Shown here piece after piece: positions 1 to 10,731 of a stretch of 64,000 nt of DNA. The notes below the pieces were generated by a model, which was given only the letters and a program-made list of their open reading frames with translations, was not told the origin of the DNA and searched no databases. This DNA comes from Cornus controversa. Taxonomy: Eukaryota > Streptophyta > Magnoliopsida > Cornales > Cornaceae. The translations under genes and the position numbers were made by a program. The first letter of the stretch is position 1. The number at the start of each line of letters is the position of its first letter. The stretch lies in NCBI GenBank assembly GCA_026545225.1, contig CM048848.1, positions 28,436,806 to 28,500,805 on the forward strand, given 5' to 3'.

Positions 1-208
1 CTCTTTTACGAGGTCACATCTCTCTCAACTCATAAGTCTCAACCATACCCTAAGCATCTATTTACATAGTCTTAAATTCAATTCCTTGTTAGACAAGGAT
101 TACAATCCCTTAAACCCAAAAACTTTTCTAATAAGAAATTATCTAATAAAATACAACTCTAAAATAAAAAATCTTATTAAATTAGAATTAGAGACATAAT
201 ACATAACA
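1..208 (-). repeat. LTR fragment of a small LTR-type element
   Basis: This stretch repeats the last part of the long terminal repeat seen complete at 907-1386, including the shared phrase about Lys-type 'cttgttagacaaggattac' and the end ...acataaca. It is a third, partial copy cut by the window edge. Positions 209-319 between it and the next copy are not explained by the element. Fossil, incomplete. Confidence 0.6.
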
Positions 209-319
209 CATCATAGAGAGGGTAAATAAGGTTCTTCAAGATGACAAGAACTTCAATCCAACCAACGAAACAATCCCAGAGATTAGGTATCTTCCTATGG
301 GTCTCGGGGCTACCATCAT

Positions 320-1386
320 GGACCACTCCACGAGACACCCTCTTGCCATCGGTGTTCTCTCCCTACTCTACCAACCCATAAACTCTCTCTATCCATCAAC
401 TCCACTCTCTCATGAGGCTACATCTCTCTCAACTCATAAGTCTCAACCCACACCCTATGTATCTATTTATAGAGCCCAAAATCTAATTACTTGTTGGACA
501 AGGATTACAATCCATTGGAGCCAAAGACTTTCCTAATAAGAAATTACCTAATAAAATACAACTCTAAAATAAAAAATGTTATTAGACTAGAATTTGAGAC
601 ACAATACATAACAATCTCCACATTGGCTCAAATTTCATCGCTTCAATCATCACTTCCCACAGTAATTGAGTTGGACAACTCATGCGACTTCAATCTCGTA
701 TAACTTTGATTGTCCCCATTGTATGCTCGTCAATTAGTCAAACCTCCAAAGGCTCCAACTTGACTACTCGAGTTCCATGCCATATAACCCATCACGATTT
801 TTTGACTATCGTAACCAAACAAGTTGATTGATTGACTCCCGCCTACAATGGATCTTTTTTGAATAAAGACTGAACGTCCCAACACAAACCTGGTTCTGAT
901 ACTACTTGTTGGGGCCAGTGGAAGCAAAAGCAATAAAACAAACACACAAAATACAAGATATACATGGTTTGGCATAACACGGCCTATGCCCACGGATAAG
1001 AAGAGATTTCATTAAAAAATGTAGAGATATTACAACGGACAATACCCAACACCAGACCATGTACAAAAACTAGCTCTTGCCCTAGAGCTCTTCACATGTG
1101 CCACTCCACGAGACTTCCTCTTGCCATCGGTGTTCTCTTAACTCTACCAACTCGTAAACTCCCTCTACCCATCAACTCAACTCCCTCATGAGATTACATC
1201 TCTCTCAACTCATAAGTCTCAACCCATACCCCAGGCATCTATTTATAGAGCCCTAAACCCAATTTCTTGTTGGACAAGAATTACAATTGCTTGGAGCCCA
1301 ACACTTGTCTAACAAAAATTTACCAAATACAACTTTAAAATAGAAAGTTAATTACAATAGAATTTGAGACACAAAAATACTTAACA
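320..1386 (-). mobile_element. Small non-coding LTR-type element (TRIM-like), one LTR truncated
   Basis: Two direct repeats flank a short interior of about 290 bp (614-906). The right repeat (907-1386, about 480 bp) starts TGTTGGGG and ends ...TTAACA; the left repeat (about 320-613) matches only its distal part. Just inside the right repeat lies a sequence whose complement resembles a primer-binding site for initiator Met tRNA (891-905, reading TAGTATCAGAACC on the minus strand), so the element is oriented on the minus strand. No coding capacity is visible. The size and structure fit terminal-repeat retrotransposons in miniature, or a deleted copia-like element. It is a rearranged fossil: one terminal repeat is truncated. 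Confidence 0.6.
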
Positions 1387-1465
1387 TAAACTTCTATAAT
1401 AGAGTGGACTTTCCAAGAGGGATCTTTGTCAATATTACTACCATGTTTGTTAAAATTGTGAGTCG

Positions 1466-1493
1466 GATCGTAGAATCGTACGATTCTACGATC
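1466..1493. repeat. Perfect 28-bp palindrome
   Basis: The 14 bases GATCGTAGAATCGT are followed immediately by their exact reverse complement. It lies at the left end of the candidate transposon at 1443-2663 and could form a hairpin or bind a dimeric protein such as a transposase; function is inferred only. Confidence 0.8.
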
Positions 1494-1509
1494 TGAAATA
1501 CTAAAAACG

Positions 1510-1656
1510 ATCCGGATCGTAACTAAATCGCTAATACCATGGAATTAGGATTGAATCGTAAGAATCGCAAAAGGGATCATAGACAATCCGGATCGTAACT
1601 AAATCGCTAATCCCATGGAATTAGGATTGAATCGTAAGAATCGCAAAAGGGATCAT
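1510..1656. repeat. 76-bp direct tandem duplication
   Basis: Two nearly identical 76-bp copies, each starting 'atccggatcgtaactaaatc', lie head to tail inside the candidate DNA transposon. They differ at only a few positions, so the duplication is recent relative to the element. Confidence 0.85.
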
Positions 1657-2129
1657 AGAATCGTACGATTTTACTGATTCTAAAAATATATCACTATTCC
1701 TTCTTTTTTATACGGGCCTTTGGAATTTTGAAGCATATTGGGCGTTCCCAAACAAGCCCACTTTGCTAATACAGTGATAAAGAGACTAAGAGAGGGAAAA
1801 AAAAGCCCAAACAACCCATTTGCTGATAAAGTGATAAAGCTCTGTTCTCGAAATCGAAGAAGAACGAAAGAAGCCCTACAAGGCTAGAACAGAAAAGTCG
1901 AAGTTTCAGACTTTCAGTCTTTCGCGAAGTGTCGACTGTTGATTCGAAGACTCGAAGTCTCGTCTCCACTCTCCAGTAGCACCGGTGACTCCACTTCTCT
2001 CTTCACTCTTCAACGAGACCCACTTCTCTCCTCTCTTTACAGATCGGTGTGTATCACCTCCTACGCAGCCCAAGACCACCTATCAGCTTCTTTATCTTCT
2101 CTCTTTCTCTCTCTAGCTTTTCTCTTATT

Positions 2130-2134
<5 letters not shown>

Positions 2135-2179
<45 letters not shown>
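2135..2179. repeat. (AT)n microsatellite
   Basis: Uninterrupted AT dinucleotides about 45 bp long, inside the candidate DNA transposon. A shorter AT run lies at about 2359-2386. Confidence 0.95.
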
Positions 2180-2183
<4 letters not shown>

Positions 2184-2672
2184 ATATGCATACACAGTTA
2201 GACTCGAAAGGTTGATCATTTTTATTTCCTCCACACATTATTCTATGCAAATGATATACACTATTTTATCCTTCATGGTCACTGCCAAAAAATGGCTGTC
2301 CCCACACAAACTTTATCCGTAAATCATGCATATGATAATGTATAAATACATCCACCACTTATATATATATATATATATATATATAAACCATATATATAAT
2401 TTAATCCAAGGCCTATCAAATTAATTAAATGCCTTTATGAAAATTTTGGGTTTACAATATATGTTTGGAGTGGTATTTTTTATATATTTTTGTGTTTTGT
2501 GCTTATTATTGCTATATTTTAGAGGTGTAATTGTTTAAAAAGTTAGTTTGAATTGTTTTTCTACTAGTTTTGTAGAATCTTACGATTCACGATCCGATTC
2601 TACGATTCTGATTTCACGGAACCCGAATCGATCCTATGTAGAATCTAGATCCTAACAACCTTGATTACTACT

Positions 2673-5112
2673 ATAGCCACCTGAAGGACCAACCAATGAA
2701 AGAATTGAACTCTAGGCTTCTAAAGACATGAATTCTTCCCACGACAGCGAAGGTACAAATGGGACTCGGGAGCTTTCTAGAAACACACCCTTACTAAAAG
2801 CATCTTTTCTCCAGATGTACTAGAGATCTGGTTGAAGCTGTTTGATTAATTCTATGAACTGCTCAAGTATAAAATAACTGAAGCGGGGTTCACTCTGTGA
2901 TGAATGCTGTAAAACCAGACTTTAATAGACAAGTTGCAACTGTATATATAATATGTGTTGTACTTGTACTAGCTCTAGGGAACAGATTGAGCATAATGGA
3001 GATGAACCCTTCCTGGGAAAAAATTATCTTTTATTACTATAGCATTACAAAAAACCCTCCAACAGAAACATATACCTATTGAAATTGGCATTTTATTTTG
3101 TGTATTTTTGAACATCCTGTCTGAGAGCTATCTGTGGTGGCAATTCGTCTCATGTTCAAGGTCTAACCCATTTTTAAAATTTTCTAAACAAGACAAAGCA
3201 TATTGGATCCCTTAACGTATGCATCCTAGCCCTTTCTACTGTTTCAGCATATTGATTGGAAGTTACCCACATTGAATTCAACGTAGAAGGGACCTTTACT
3301 GAGACTCAAAATTCACCTTGGCTAAGAAATAATGTGATCCTATAGAGGCTTCATGAGACTGGAGGAAATTTCTTTCTCCACTAAACACTCGTCAAAATAC
3401 AGTTGATTCTCTCTTACACTGACTTCCCTAGTGTGGTTATTTGAGGAGGTCAACTCCATCAGATTGCAGTAAAAAAAGAAAGAAAAAAAAAAACACAGGC
3501 GCTGATATGTTCAATTTTCCTTCTCCATTTCCTTCTGCTACTACTAAGCCAATAACACTGAGATCACCCATGACAACACAACGTGAAGCCAACAGATACC
3601 ATGTTTGATTGTTATTGCCACAAATCCTTTCGACGAAATAGTGTGCTTCTATTTATTCTCAATGTCTACTTCTTCACTCCACTGTCATATAGCAAGTGTG
3701 AAGGAAATTTAGGCTCCCTTCCATTTTCAAGATATGGAGATTTGTTCTTGGTGTTCATTGATAATTCCAGAATTGTGTGACGAGACAGGGAAAATGTCTA
3801 AGCTGTCACACGTCAGCAGTTCACTGAAAGTTACAAGATATCACTAGCATGGATTGCATGGCTGTTCAGAGCCACCCACTTGCCTACGTAGATTGTCTAC
3901 AGAAATATTAATTAAGAAAATTGCATCTTTCATAGCATAAATATCATGTATTACATAGAAATTCACTTTGGTTATGGTGCTGGTCCTGCTGGAAGTGAAA
4001 AGCCTATATGGTTACTTTTCGAATCATTCTTTCAAAACAAATAATGATTTTAAGGATATTTTAAAAAAATTATGTTGCGTTCGTGTTTTTAGCTATTTAA
4101 TCCTTACATGAGTTGCCCTTATAACTTGGATCCACACTTAACAGTTTCAGTAGTGAAAGTCATCCAAGTAACCTTTTTTAACACAACTTCAAGGCTTATT
4201 TAAACTTTGATTAATTATTATCTACAACATAAGTGATTTGAGTCATTCATTCAAAACTGAACTTATGTCTCCCACAAGTGATTTTTTTACTGTCCAGTGT
4301 ATTTGTTCTTGACCTCCAGTTTCCTATCTTTTCAACAATAGGCACTGCAACATTGGATTTGAGTTTCTTTTGAAGAGTATTTTCGCACTAACAACATTCA
4401 TTTTAACAAAATTTTGAGTAATTGTTGTCAGAGTTGTTAGATGTATAACCTATCACATATTCAAGGTTGCATACCTATAAAATCAACAGTTGAATTCATC
4501 CAACTAACCTAACTTTTAGCCAAATTAAAAGCTTTCATCACAAGAATTGGATATTAGTGCAGACCTTGATTTGATAGAAAGTGATTCAACAAGTCATAAC
4601 AGATACTTTTGTAATAAAAAGCAAATAATTTTCTGGTCCTTTAATTCCCAAGTTCTGTAAAATAATAGCAAACAGAAAAATTTGCAGTTGGTCTCAATGC
4701 AAGTGATGATTTATGCTGCCAAAATGCCCATTTATCTCAAAATATTGCATCAAGGAAAATGATGTTAACATGTCACTTTTCAACTATAGGCTGAGGAATG
4801 TAAAATGGTTTCATGTCAAAACTTGCAACTGGTACCTAATATTTCTCTGAACTTGTCTGCTATCCCTTGCTGGACTACTGAAGGATCTCCGTGATGACAT
4901 CTGATTTTTTTTTCATGTGAGTGTCAGGAATCCCTTTGTGCCCAAATAGAACCTCAGCCCTTGACAGAAAAAGAAACTGGGTTTCTTTGAGACCACCCAT
5001 AGACAGCAACTAAGAACTACACAACATCAGTCCTGTTTTTGATACCTACTTCAGCTCTAACTCAAATGACATGAACCTGAGTATATTTAATTTCTTTGAG
5101 AATAACTGATAC
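2673..5112. other. Non-coding stretch, mostly diverged duplicated DNA
   Basis: No open frame with recognisable homology was found. Positions 3310-4501 are an old duplicate of 13513-14665 (listed separately). The rest is AT-rich unique-looking sequence; its position between minus-strand CNL copies suggests former 3' flanks of CNL genes, but this is inference. Confidence 0.6.
3310..4501. repeat. Diverged segmental duplicate, copy 1 (partner 13513-14665)
   Basis: Matches 13513-14665 in the same orientation over about 1.2 kb with many substitutions and indels. Shared landmarks include 'tttctccactaaacact', 'tatagcaagtgtgaaggaaa' and the terminal 'cagttgaattcatcc'. The partner copy has an extra roughly 250-bp segment at about 13885-14140 that is absent here. 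The two copies bracket the CNL relic and CNL1. Confidence 0.75.
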
Positions 5113-5478
5113 ATCAACAACAACAACAACAACCAAGCCCTTTCCCAATTATTTGGGGCCGGCTACATGAATCCGATGTTTCCATTCCACTCTATTTAAG
5201 GTCATCTCCTCAGTTAATCCACATGCTATCATATCTTTCTTTACTAACTCTACCCATGTTAGCTTTGGTCTTCCTCTTCCCCTAGCATTGCCCTCAATTT
5301 GGACTATGTCACTTTTCTTGACTGGTGCAGTTAAGGGTCTTCTTTGCACATGTCCAAGCCATCTTAACCGATTCTCTCTCATTTTATCTCCAATTGGTGC
5401 TACTCCAACCATCTCCCGAATGTGTTCATTTCTAATTCTATCCTTTCTAGTCTTCCCGCACATCCAAATAGGATTTCC
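5113..5478 (-). mobile_element. 5'-truncated LINE, RTE-type 3' end
   Basis: The minus strand encodes about 104 residues (5149-5463) typical of the extreme C-terminus of plant LINE reverse transcriptases, with the phrases RIRNEHIRE, RLRWLGHVQRRP, RGRGRPKLTW and VEWKHRIHVA. It is followed by a short tail of TTG repeats (CAA on the plus strand, 5115-5134), the usual 3' end of plant RTE-clade LINEs. Only the last few hundred bases are present, as expected from incomplete reverse transcription at insertion. It sits directly beside the 3' end of the CNL relic that follows. The endonuclease and RT catalytic core are absent, so it cannot move on its own. Confidence 0.85.
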
Positions 5479-5539
5479 TTGAATTTACGACATCTATGCA
5501 ACTCCAAATGCTAAAGGCTTGGAAAACAAATGTTGGAGG

Positions 5540-6400
5540 CGTTCCATTGTTCAATGTTCATGTAATACAATCTCAAGCATTTGAGTCTGATATTCCAATT
5601 TTAGAAACTCTAGTTTGGGTAACATCTCAAGGATTGACATTTCCTTCAACCCAAAAGCAATATTTGATAAAGTTAAACTTTTTAGATTCAGGGAAATTTA
5701 AAGCCTTCGAGAATGAACCTATGATGGTAAGGAACAAATCTGTTTAACAACTTCAATGTTCCAAGGTAGTTTAGGAAGTCTAGATCAGGAAACCAAAAAC
5801 AATCACTGTCCAATTCAAAACTTCCACAAAATTCCAGCTTCTGAAGATAGGGAGTGCTTTCAAAATACCTCGTAGGACATAGATGTTAGATGTTTTGTAG
5901 GTTAACTAATAGGATGGGATAGCCATGAAAGATTGTTGCTCCTCCAATATAATTTTCTCTTGCAAAGCATAGGTGCCCTAACTTTACAATACTCCAGATC
6001 TCTTATGGTATGTTGTTTGAACTGGCATCATGTATTGATCAAAGGTTAACTTCTAGTTGCTTCTGTATTCCAGTAAGTCGCTCTACTTCATGATCAAAGC
6101 CAACCATAGTTTCTTCATCTAAATTTGGAGAAGTAGCACTAGACGAACTTCCATGGGAAGATATTCAAACTTGTGGGTCTCTAATGCTATACAACTTCTT
6201 TCCACAAATCTCCATCACCTCAAACTTTATAGATGTAATCTCTTTCAGGTCATCGGTGAGCATTTGATCAGGATAAAGAACATGACCAATTTTCTCAGCA
6301 AGGCTTCTCTTCTTCCCTTTTCATTAATACCATCAATCTTCTGGTATATACCACCAATCATCTCAGAAAGAGATGATTATTAGTGGCAACATCATGTATT
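5540..6400 (-). pseudogene. CNL resistance-gene relic lacking the NB-ARC core
   Basis: Reading on the minus strand, 6040-6400 matches the segment just before the NB-ARC of the neighbouring CNLs (an EETMVGFDH phrase and the preceding serine-rich linker). Positions 5560-6010 match their LRR region, for example the stretch equivalent to 7560-7690 in CNL1. About 1.3-1.4 kb that would encode the P-loop through the MHD-type motif is missing at the junction near 6010-6040. The remaining frames are interrupted, so no product is expected. Orientation and order match CNL1, so this is best read as a decayed tandem copy just downstream of CNL1. The alternative is a truncated gene-conversion product. Confidence in the homology is good; the exact ends are approximate. 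Confidence 0.75.
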
Positions 6401-7203
6401 GATCTCCTCAACCTCTATAATTTTCTTATTATTGATTCACATTTCTGAACAAAAGTGTCTAGTGCCCTCCTAATCTAACATAGATTAAGTGGATAATGTT
6501 ATTTGAACTAACTGATAGTGCAAGAAGGGCTTTTTGCATTTACATCAACAACTTATGGCCATCCAATCATTGTTAATATATCATTACTTCTAGCCGATAT
6601 TCCATTCATTAGCTCTGCAAGAATTTAGTTCTCACATTCTGGGCCATTCACATTATATAATCATTTTGGTGAGCAATATACCATATAAAAAATCTCCAAA
6701 GCTATAAACAAGCATACACAAGGTCCCAACTTCATCTAAAAACAACATATTCTTTTCTTTCAACTGATCACCACCAAAATATAATATAACAAATATGTGC
6801 AAATATATACACACACACACATATCAGTTAATATCAGAGCAAAACATTGAAGTGCACCTTGCCATTCTATCATTCATGTTGTAAACCTGTCTACATTTTT
6901 TTCCTCTGATCCATTGATACAAAAAACACATGATTAACGGAGATCAATTAAATTGTATAAGAAATGGAGATCAATTAGAAATACAAAACCAAGAAGTGCT
7001 AAATATATAATAAAAAAAGATTGAAACACGAATGTGAAGATTTATGGAACGGAATTCCACAACCAAAAATAGAAAGAAAAAACTATACAAAAAAGTAAAG
7101 CAGCAAAGGAATAAACAAAGAGAAAGATTGAGTTGTCATTGGTACCTGACCAACCAATTGACTGCAACACTTGACGAATATGCCAGCGACAACTGCATGT
7201 ATG
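6401..7203. other. Intergenic stretch 3' of CNL1
   Basis: AT-rich sequence with no recognisable gene. It should include the 3' untranslated region of CNL1, which is transcribed leftward, and possibly more decayed CNL-derived sequence near 6400-6500. A short CA run lies at about 6808-6820. Confidence 0.5.
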
Positions 7204-10200
7204 CTAGAAACCCATTTTGCCAAAATCATCCTTGAAGACTGTCAAGTCAGGATCCCAAGGATCAATAATGATATTTAGCTCATCATTTCCCATACTTTGT
7301 TGTTGTTCGTGAATTTGTCTAGCCGAGTTTTCAGCAGAGTGGCTACAATATCTCAGTTGGATCATTTGTAGTGTACATATATCTCCTAAACCAGATGGGA
7401 TCTCCTTGAGTAGTTTACAGTCATCCAACATCAATGTCTGAAGGCAGGGAAAGTGAGTAGCAGAGGCATTCCATAGCTTAATATCCAGGCGTTGAAATTT
7501 CAAGTATCTGAGTTTCCGAAACTCCCCATCACTTGTGTCCCATCTTGGCCCCTCGAATGCCTTGTATGATAATTTGAGAACCTCAAGGTTGGGCAACCTC
7601 CCAAGGGTCGACATTTGGTTCCAGGGTAGACTGAAGCTTGATAAAGTTAAGCTTTTGAGATTTGGGGGAAACTTATTCAAATGGAGAAACGTTATTGTCC
7701 TGGACCAACTGTATACTACATTCAATGTTTCAAGGCAAACTAAAAAGTCCAATTCAGGAAAATGTTTGCACACACATCTGAGTTTCCTAAGATTGGGAAT
7801 CCATTTCAAGACCCGCTTGTAACCACGACAAAGATCATATTTAGCAAAATGACTGTTGTTCACACCCAATGATTCTTTAAAATTTTCGAAGTCAATTAGA
7901 CTGGTGGGATTCCTTTCCAAGAATTTCATGTACAGTCCGTAAAGATTTAGTTCTTCAAGATCTAGTTTGCCAATGGTTTGTAGGTTATCCAATAAAAAGG
8001 GATGGCCATCAACAGATTCACCAAGGATTTTAATAGACCGCTTAGAATACAGATGCCTTAACTTTACCATCTTCAAGATATCATCTGATAAAACTAACAA
8101 ACCTTTTGATCCTTCAATAAAAAGGGTTTCTAGGTTCCAGAGTTTGGATATTGTTAACTGGAAATGGTCACTCTCTCCAACATTAAGTGCTAAATACCTC
8201 AAATTAAATAGTACCTCTATTTGTATAGGAAGGAAGGGTACTTCAATGGACAATAAATTCAAAACTCTAAGAAATTTGAATGCTTTACAAACAAATGAGA
8301 TATCCCTCTTAGGTAAATCATAAAATGAAACGTTAAAGGACAAAAAAGAGCGCACGCATAACACATGATGCTTTATAGAAGGATAGTCAACAAGGTGAGA
8401 ATGGATGCATAAGCGACGTTGTTTATTTGGAATAGGACTTGAGGAAGAAGAAGATGAAGAAGAAGTATGGTCATACCCGAAAATCTGTTGAAGAAAGTTC
8501 TCTTCCTGTGCTTTTCTCAGGCACAAATCACGCAAGAGATCATGTACACGACATGCTTTGATTCCACCATTAGACCTTTTCTTGGACACAACTACTAGAC
8601 TTCTGTCAATTAGATCGATCAAGTAATCCTCTGCTTTTTCCTCCATGTTTTTTTGCTCATTTTGTCGTATAAATCCCTCAGAAACCCATAACCATATCAG
8701 CTGCCTAACAGGGATCTCATAGTCTTCAGGGAATGCACCAAAATAGAGGAAACATGGTTTCAAGTGATGAGGCAAATGGTTAAAACTCAGTGCTAGTGTC
8801 TCCATGTATTGCTCTGGGTCACTAGCCATGTATGAACTCACACTTTCAGCAACATACCTCCACCATTCTTCTGTTTTGTCATTCTTTGCCAGAAGTCCAG
8901 ATACTACAACAATTGCAAGCGGTAATCCTTGACATTTTTTGGCTATTTGATCCCCAATTTCCATCAACTCTGGAGGGCAGTTTTCTTTCCCAAAAGTCTT
9001 CTCCCTTAAAAGATTCCAACTTTCATCTTCATTTAAGAATCGCAAGTTGTATGGGTTAGCATGCAAAGCCACATCGACAAGTCGACTAGTGAACATAATT
9101 CTGCTTCCATTGTGGTCATTTGGAAAATATCTTTTCAAATCATCCCAGGCTCTAAGTTCCCATAGATCATCCATGACAATGAGATACGTCTTGCCTTTCA
9201 AATATTTGTAGAGACTTTCACCCAACTCGTCATCACTCATTTTGTCAATTTTATCTTTAAGTTGGATTTGTGCAGAACTTAATATGCTGAGCAGCAAGTC
9301 TCTCTTATTGTATACTTGAGACACATAGGTCCATGCACGAATATAGAAGTGATATACTATGAAAGGATCATTGTATAATTTTATGGTGAGAGTTGTTTTA
9401 CCGAGTCCAGACATTCCAACAATGGGTATAATTTTAAGATCCTTTTCATGTTGTTCGGTAAGCAACTCCATTATTTTCCTTATGTCATCATCGAAACCAA
9501 CTACTGTTTCTTCCACTAGTACGGGGTCGACATGTTTTGATGAAGCCCCATGGGAAGAACTTCCAACTTGCAGGACTCCTCCGATGCCATCTATCTTCTT
9601 CTCATAAATCTCCATCCCCTCTCTCTTTATAGACTTAATATCTTCCTTCACATTGTCAAGACCTTGACGCATATACCTAATAAATTCATTTATTCCCCAC
9701 TTGACAGCCTCCATTGCCTCTGTATTGACAGCCTTGCTCTCTTCTATGACACTGCCAAATTCATGATGGATTTTCTCAGCCAGGTTGATTATCTGTTCCA
9801 ACGGATTTTGGAGGAGACGAATTCGATAAGCCATGTTATCAGACTGAAGCGAGGAGACACTCAATCCCTTCTGATGAATTTTCATCAGTAGTATCATGAT
9901 AGGCTTGAGCTCTTCCACGACACCGCCAAATTGATGATGAATTTTCTTAGCCAGGTCGACCATGTCGTTAAACCTACGGAAGACGAGAGGAACAATCCAT
10001 GGGATATGGAAACAGAACCTTCCAAACAAAATCCTTCGTTTGTAACAAGCCATGGGATCAGGGTCTTTCTCACCCCAGTAGAGCACCTTATCGGACATGT
10101 TGCGGAGGAGATCAACTTCTTCAGACACATGAAAAGACTCAAGCCATCTAAGAGTACTCAATCCCTTCTCATAAATCTCCATCACCTGATTTACGAGAGA

Positions 10201-10731
10201 CTTGATCCCTTCTTCTTGTTCTATGACACTATGACCGTCATCATCATCAAAGCCATGTCCATAGTGATGAATTTTCTCTGCAAACCATGAGATATTCTCT
10301 ATGATCTGTGTCTTGGATCTCTTGATACAATCAATATCTTTCATCAAAGTCTTAGACCCATCACTAATTTTCTTAGACATGACGACAGAATCACAATAAA
10401 TCTCTTTCATCTTCATAATATCATTGAACCTACTGAAGAGGAGAGGAAATTCAACGCCAGGAACGCTTCCATCCATCTTCAAGACAGTGTTGAACAGTAC
10501 CAATGAGTCAATAATATCTTCAACTTGGTAAGTGACGTCTCTAATTTTTGCCACAGTTTCTTTCAGCTCGTCATCGCGTATGTCCTCTGAATCCTTGAGG
10601 AACTTCCGCAGGAACTGCATCTCCTCATAAACCCATTCCATTTCTTCCTTCTCAATCAAAAGCAATTCCTCGCCGGAGTTCATTTGCTGCATCATCTTCT
10701 CCAACACAAAATCCAGCGCGCTGTCCACCAT
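7204..10731 (-). CDS. CC-NB-LRR disease resistance protein (CNL1), R1/RPP13-like
   Basis: An intact single frame of 1175 residues. Residues 1-80 resemble the Rx-type coiled coil, with an EDVID-type motif EDIID at 71-75. An unusually long linker (about 90-405) follows, with three related modules around AEKIHH (151), AKKIHH (261) and AEKIHH (318). The NB-ARC then shows P-loop GMSGLGKTT (439-447), kinase 2 YLIVMDDLW (516-524), GSRIMFTSR (542-550), GLPL (602-605), CFLYFGAFPED (660-670) and a VHD form of the MHD motif (729-731). A nine-serine run (757-765) precedes degenerate LRRs to about residue 1130. The ATG at 10731 begins the conserved MVDSALDF start. Such proteins are intracellular immune receptors that bind ATP on activation; the pathogen recognised is unknown. 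It is inverted relative to CNL2 and CNL3, with a decayed copy just 3' of it. All key NB-ARC motifs are present, so it is probably functional. Confidence 0.95.
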   Translation of the reverse strand: MVDSALDFVLEKMMQQMNSGEELLLIEKEEMEWVYEEMQFLRKFLKDSEDIRDDELKETVAKIRDVTYQVEDIIDSLVLFNTVLKMDGSVPGVEFPLLFSRFNDIMKMKEIYCDSVVMSKKISDGSKTLMKDIDCIKRSKTQIIENISWFAEKIHHYGHGFDDDDGHSVIEQEEGIKSLVNQVMEIYEKGLSTLRWLESFHVSEEVDLLRNMSDKVLYWGEKDPDPMACYKRRILFGRFCFHIPWIVPLVFRRFNDMVDLAKKIHHQFGGVVEELKPIMILLMKIHQKGLSVSSLQSDNMAYRIRLLQNPLEQIINLAEKIHHEFGSVIEESKAVNTEAMEAVKWGINEFIRYMRQGLDNVKEDIKSIKREGMEIYEKKIDGIGGVLQVGSSSHGASSKHVDPVLVEETVVGFDDDIRKIMELLTEQHEKDLKIIPIVGMSGLGKTTLTIKLYNDPFIVYHFYIRAWTYVSQVYNKRDLLLSILSSAQIQLKDKIDKMSDDELGESLYKYLKGKTYLIVMDDLWELRAWDDLKRYFPNDHNGSRIMFTSRLVDVALHANPYNLRFLNEDESWNLLREKTFGKENCPPELMEIGDQIAKKCQGLPLAIVVVSGLLAKNDKTEEWWRYVAESVSSYMASDPEQYMETLALSFNHLPHHLKPCFLYFGAFPEDYEIPVRQLIWLWVSEGFIRQNEQKNMEEKAEDYLIDLIDRSLVVVSKKRSNGGIKACRVHDLLRDLCLRKAQEENFLQQIFGYDHTSSSSSSSSSPIPNKQRRLCIHSHLVDYPSIKHHVLCVRSFLSFNVSFYDLPKRDISFVCKAFKFLRVLNLLSIEVPFLPIQIEVLFNLRYLALNVGESDHFQLTISKLWNLETLFIEGSKGLLVLSDDILKMVKLRHLYSKRSIKILGESVDGHPFLLDNLQTIGKLDLEELNLYGLYMKFLERNPTSLIDFENFKESLGVNNSHFAKYDLCRGYKRVLKWIPNLRKLRCVCKHFPELDFLVCLETLNVVYSWSRTITFLHLNKFPPNLKSLTLSSFSLPWNQMSTLGRLPNLEVLKLSYKAFEGPRWDTSDGEFRKLRYLKFQRLDIKLWNASATHFPCLQTLMLDDCKLLKEIPSGLGDICTLQMIQLRYCSHSAENSARQIHEQQQSMGNDELNIIIDPWDPDLTVFKDDFGKMGF
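8437..8463 (-). repeat. TCT/TCC microsatellite coding Ser run in CNL1
   Basis: Nine consecutive serine codons (mostly TCT with TCA, TCC and AGT) at the NB-ARC/LRR border. The equivalent runs are four serines in CNL2 and six in CNL3, so the tract is length-variable between paralogues. Confidence 0.9.

Larger units (their letters stand above)
1443..2663. mobile_element. Candidate non-autonomous DNA transposon, palindrome-rich ends
   Basis: Both ends carry the same 'gaatcgtacgattctacgat'-type sequence in opposite orientation (about 1460-1680 and 2570-2650). The outermost bases (ATGTTTGTTA... and ...TAACAACCTTG) are imperfectly inverted. Flanking 9-mers are nearly identical: attactacc at 1434-1442 and attactact at 2664-2672, as expected for a MULE (9 bp) or, reading eight bases, hAT (8 bp) target duplication. 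The interior holds an AT microsatellite and no recognisable transposase. The family is not determined; the inverted ends are too diverged to be sure of the exact termini. Confidence 0.5.
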
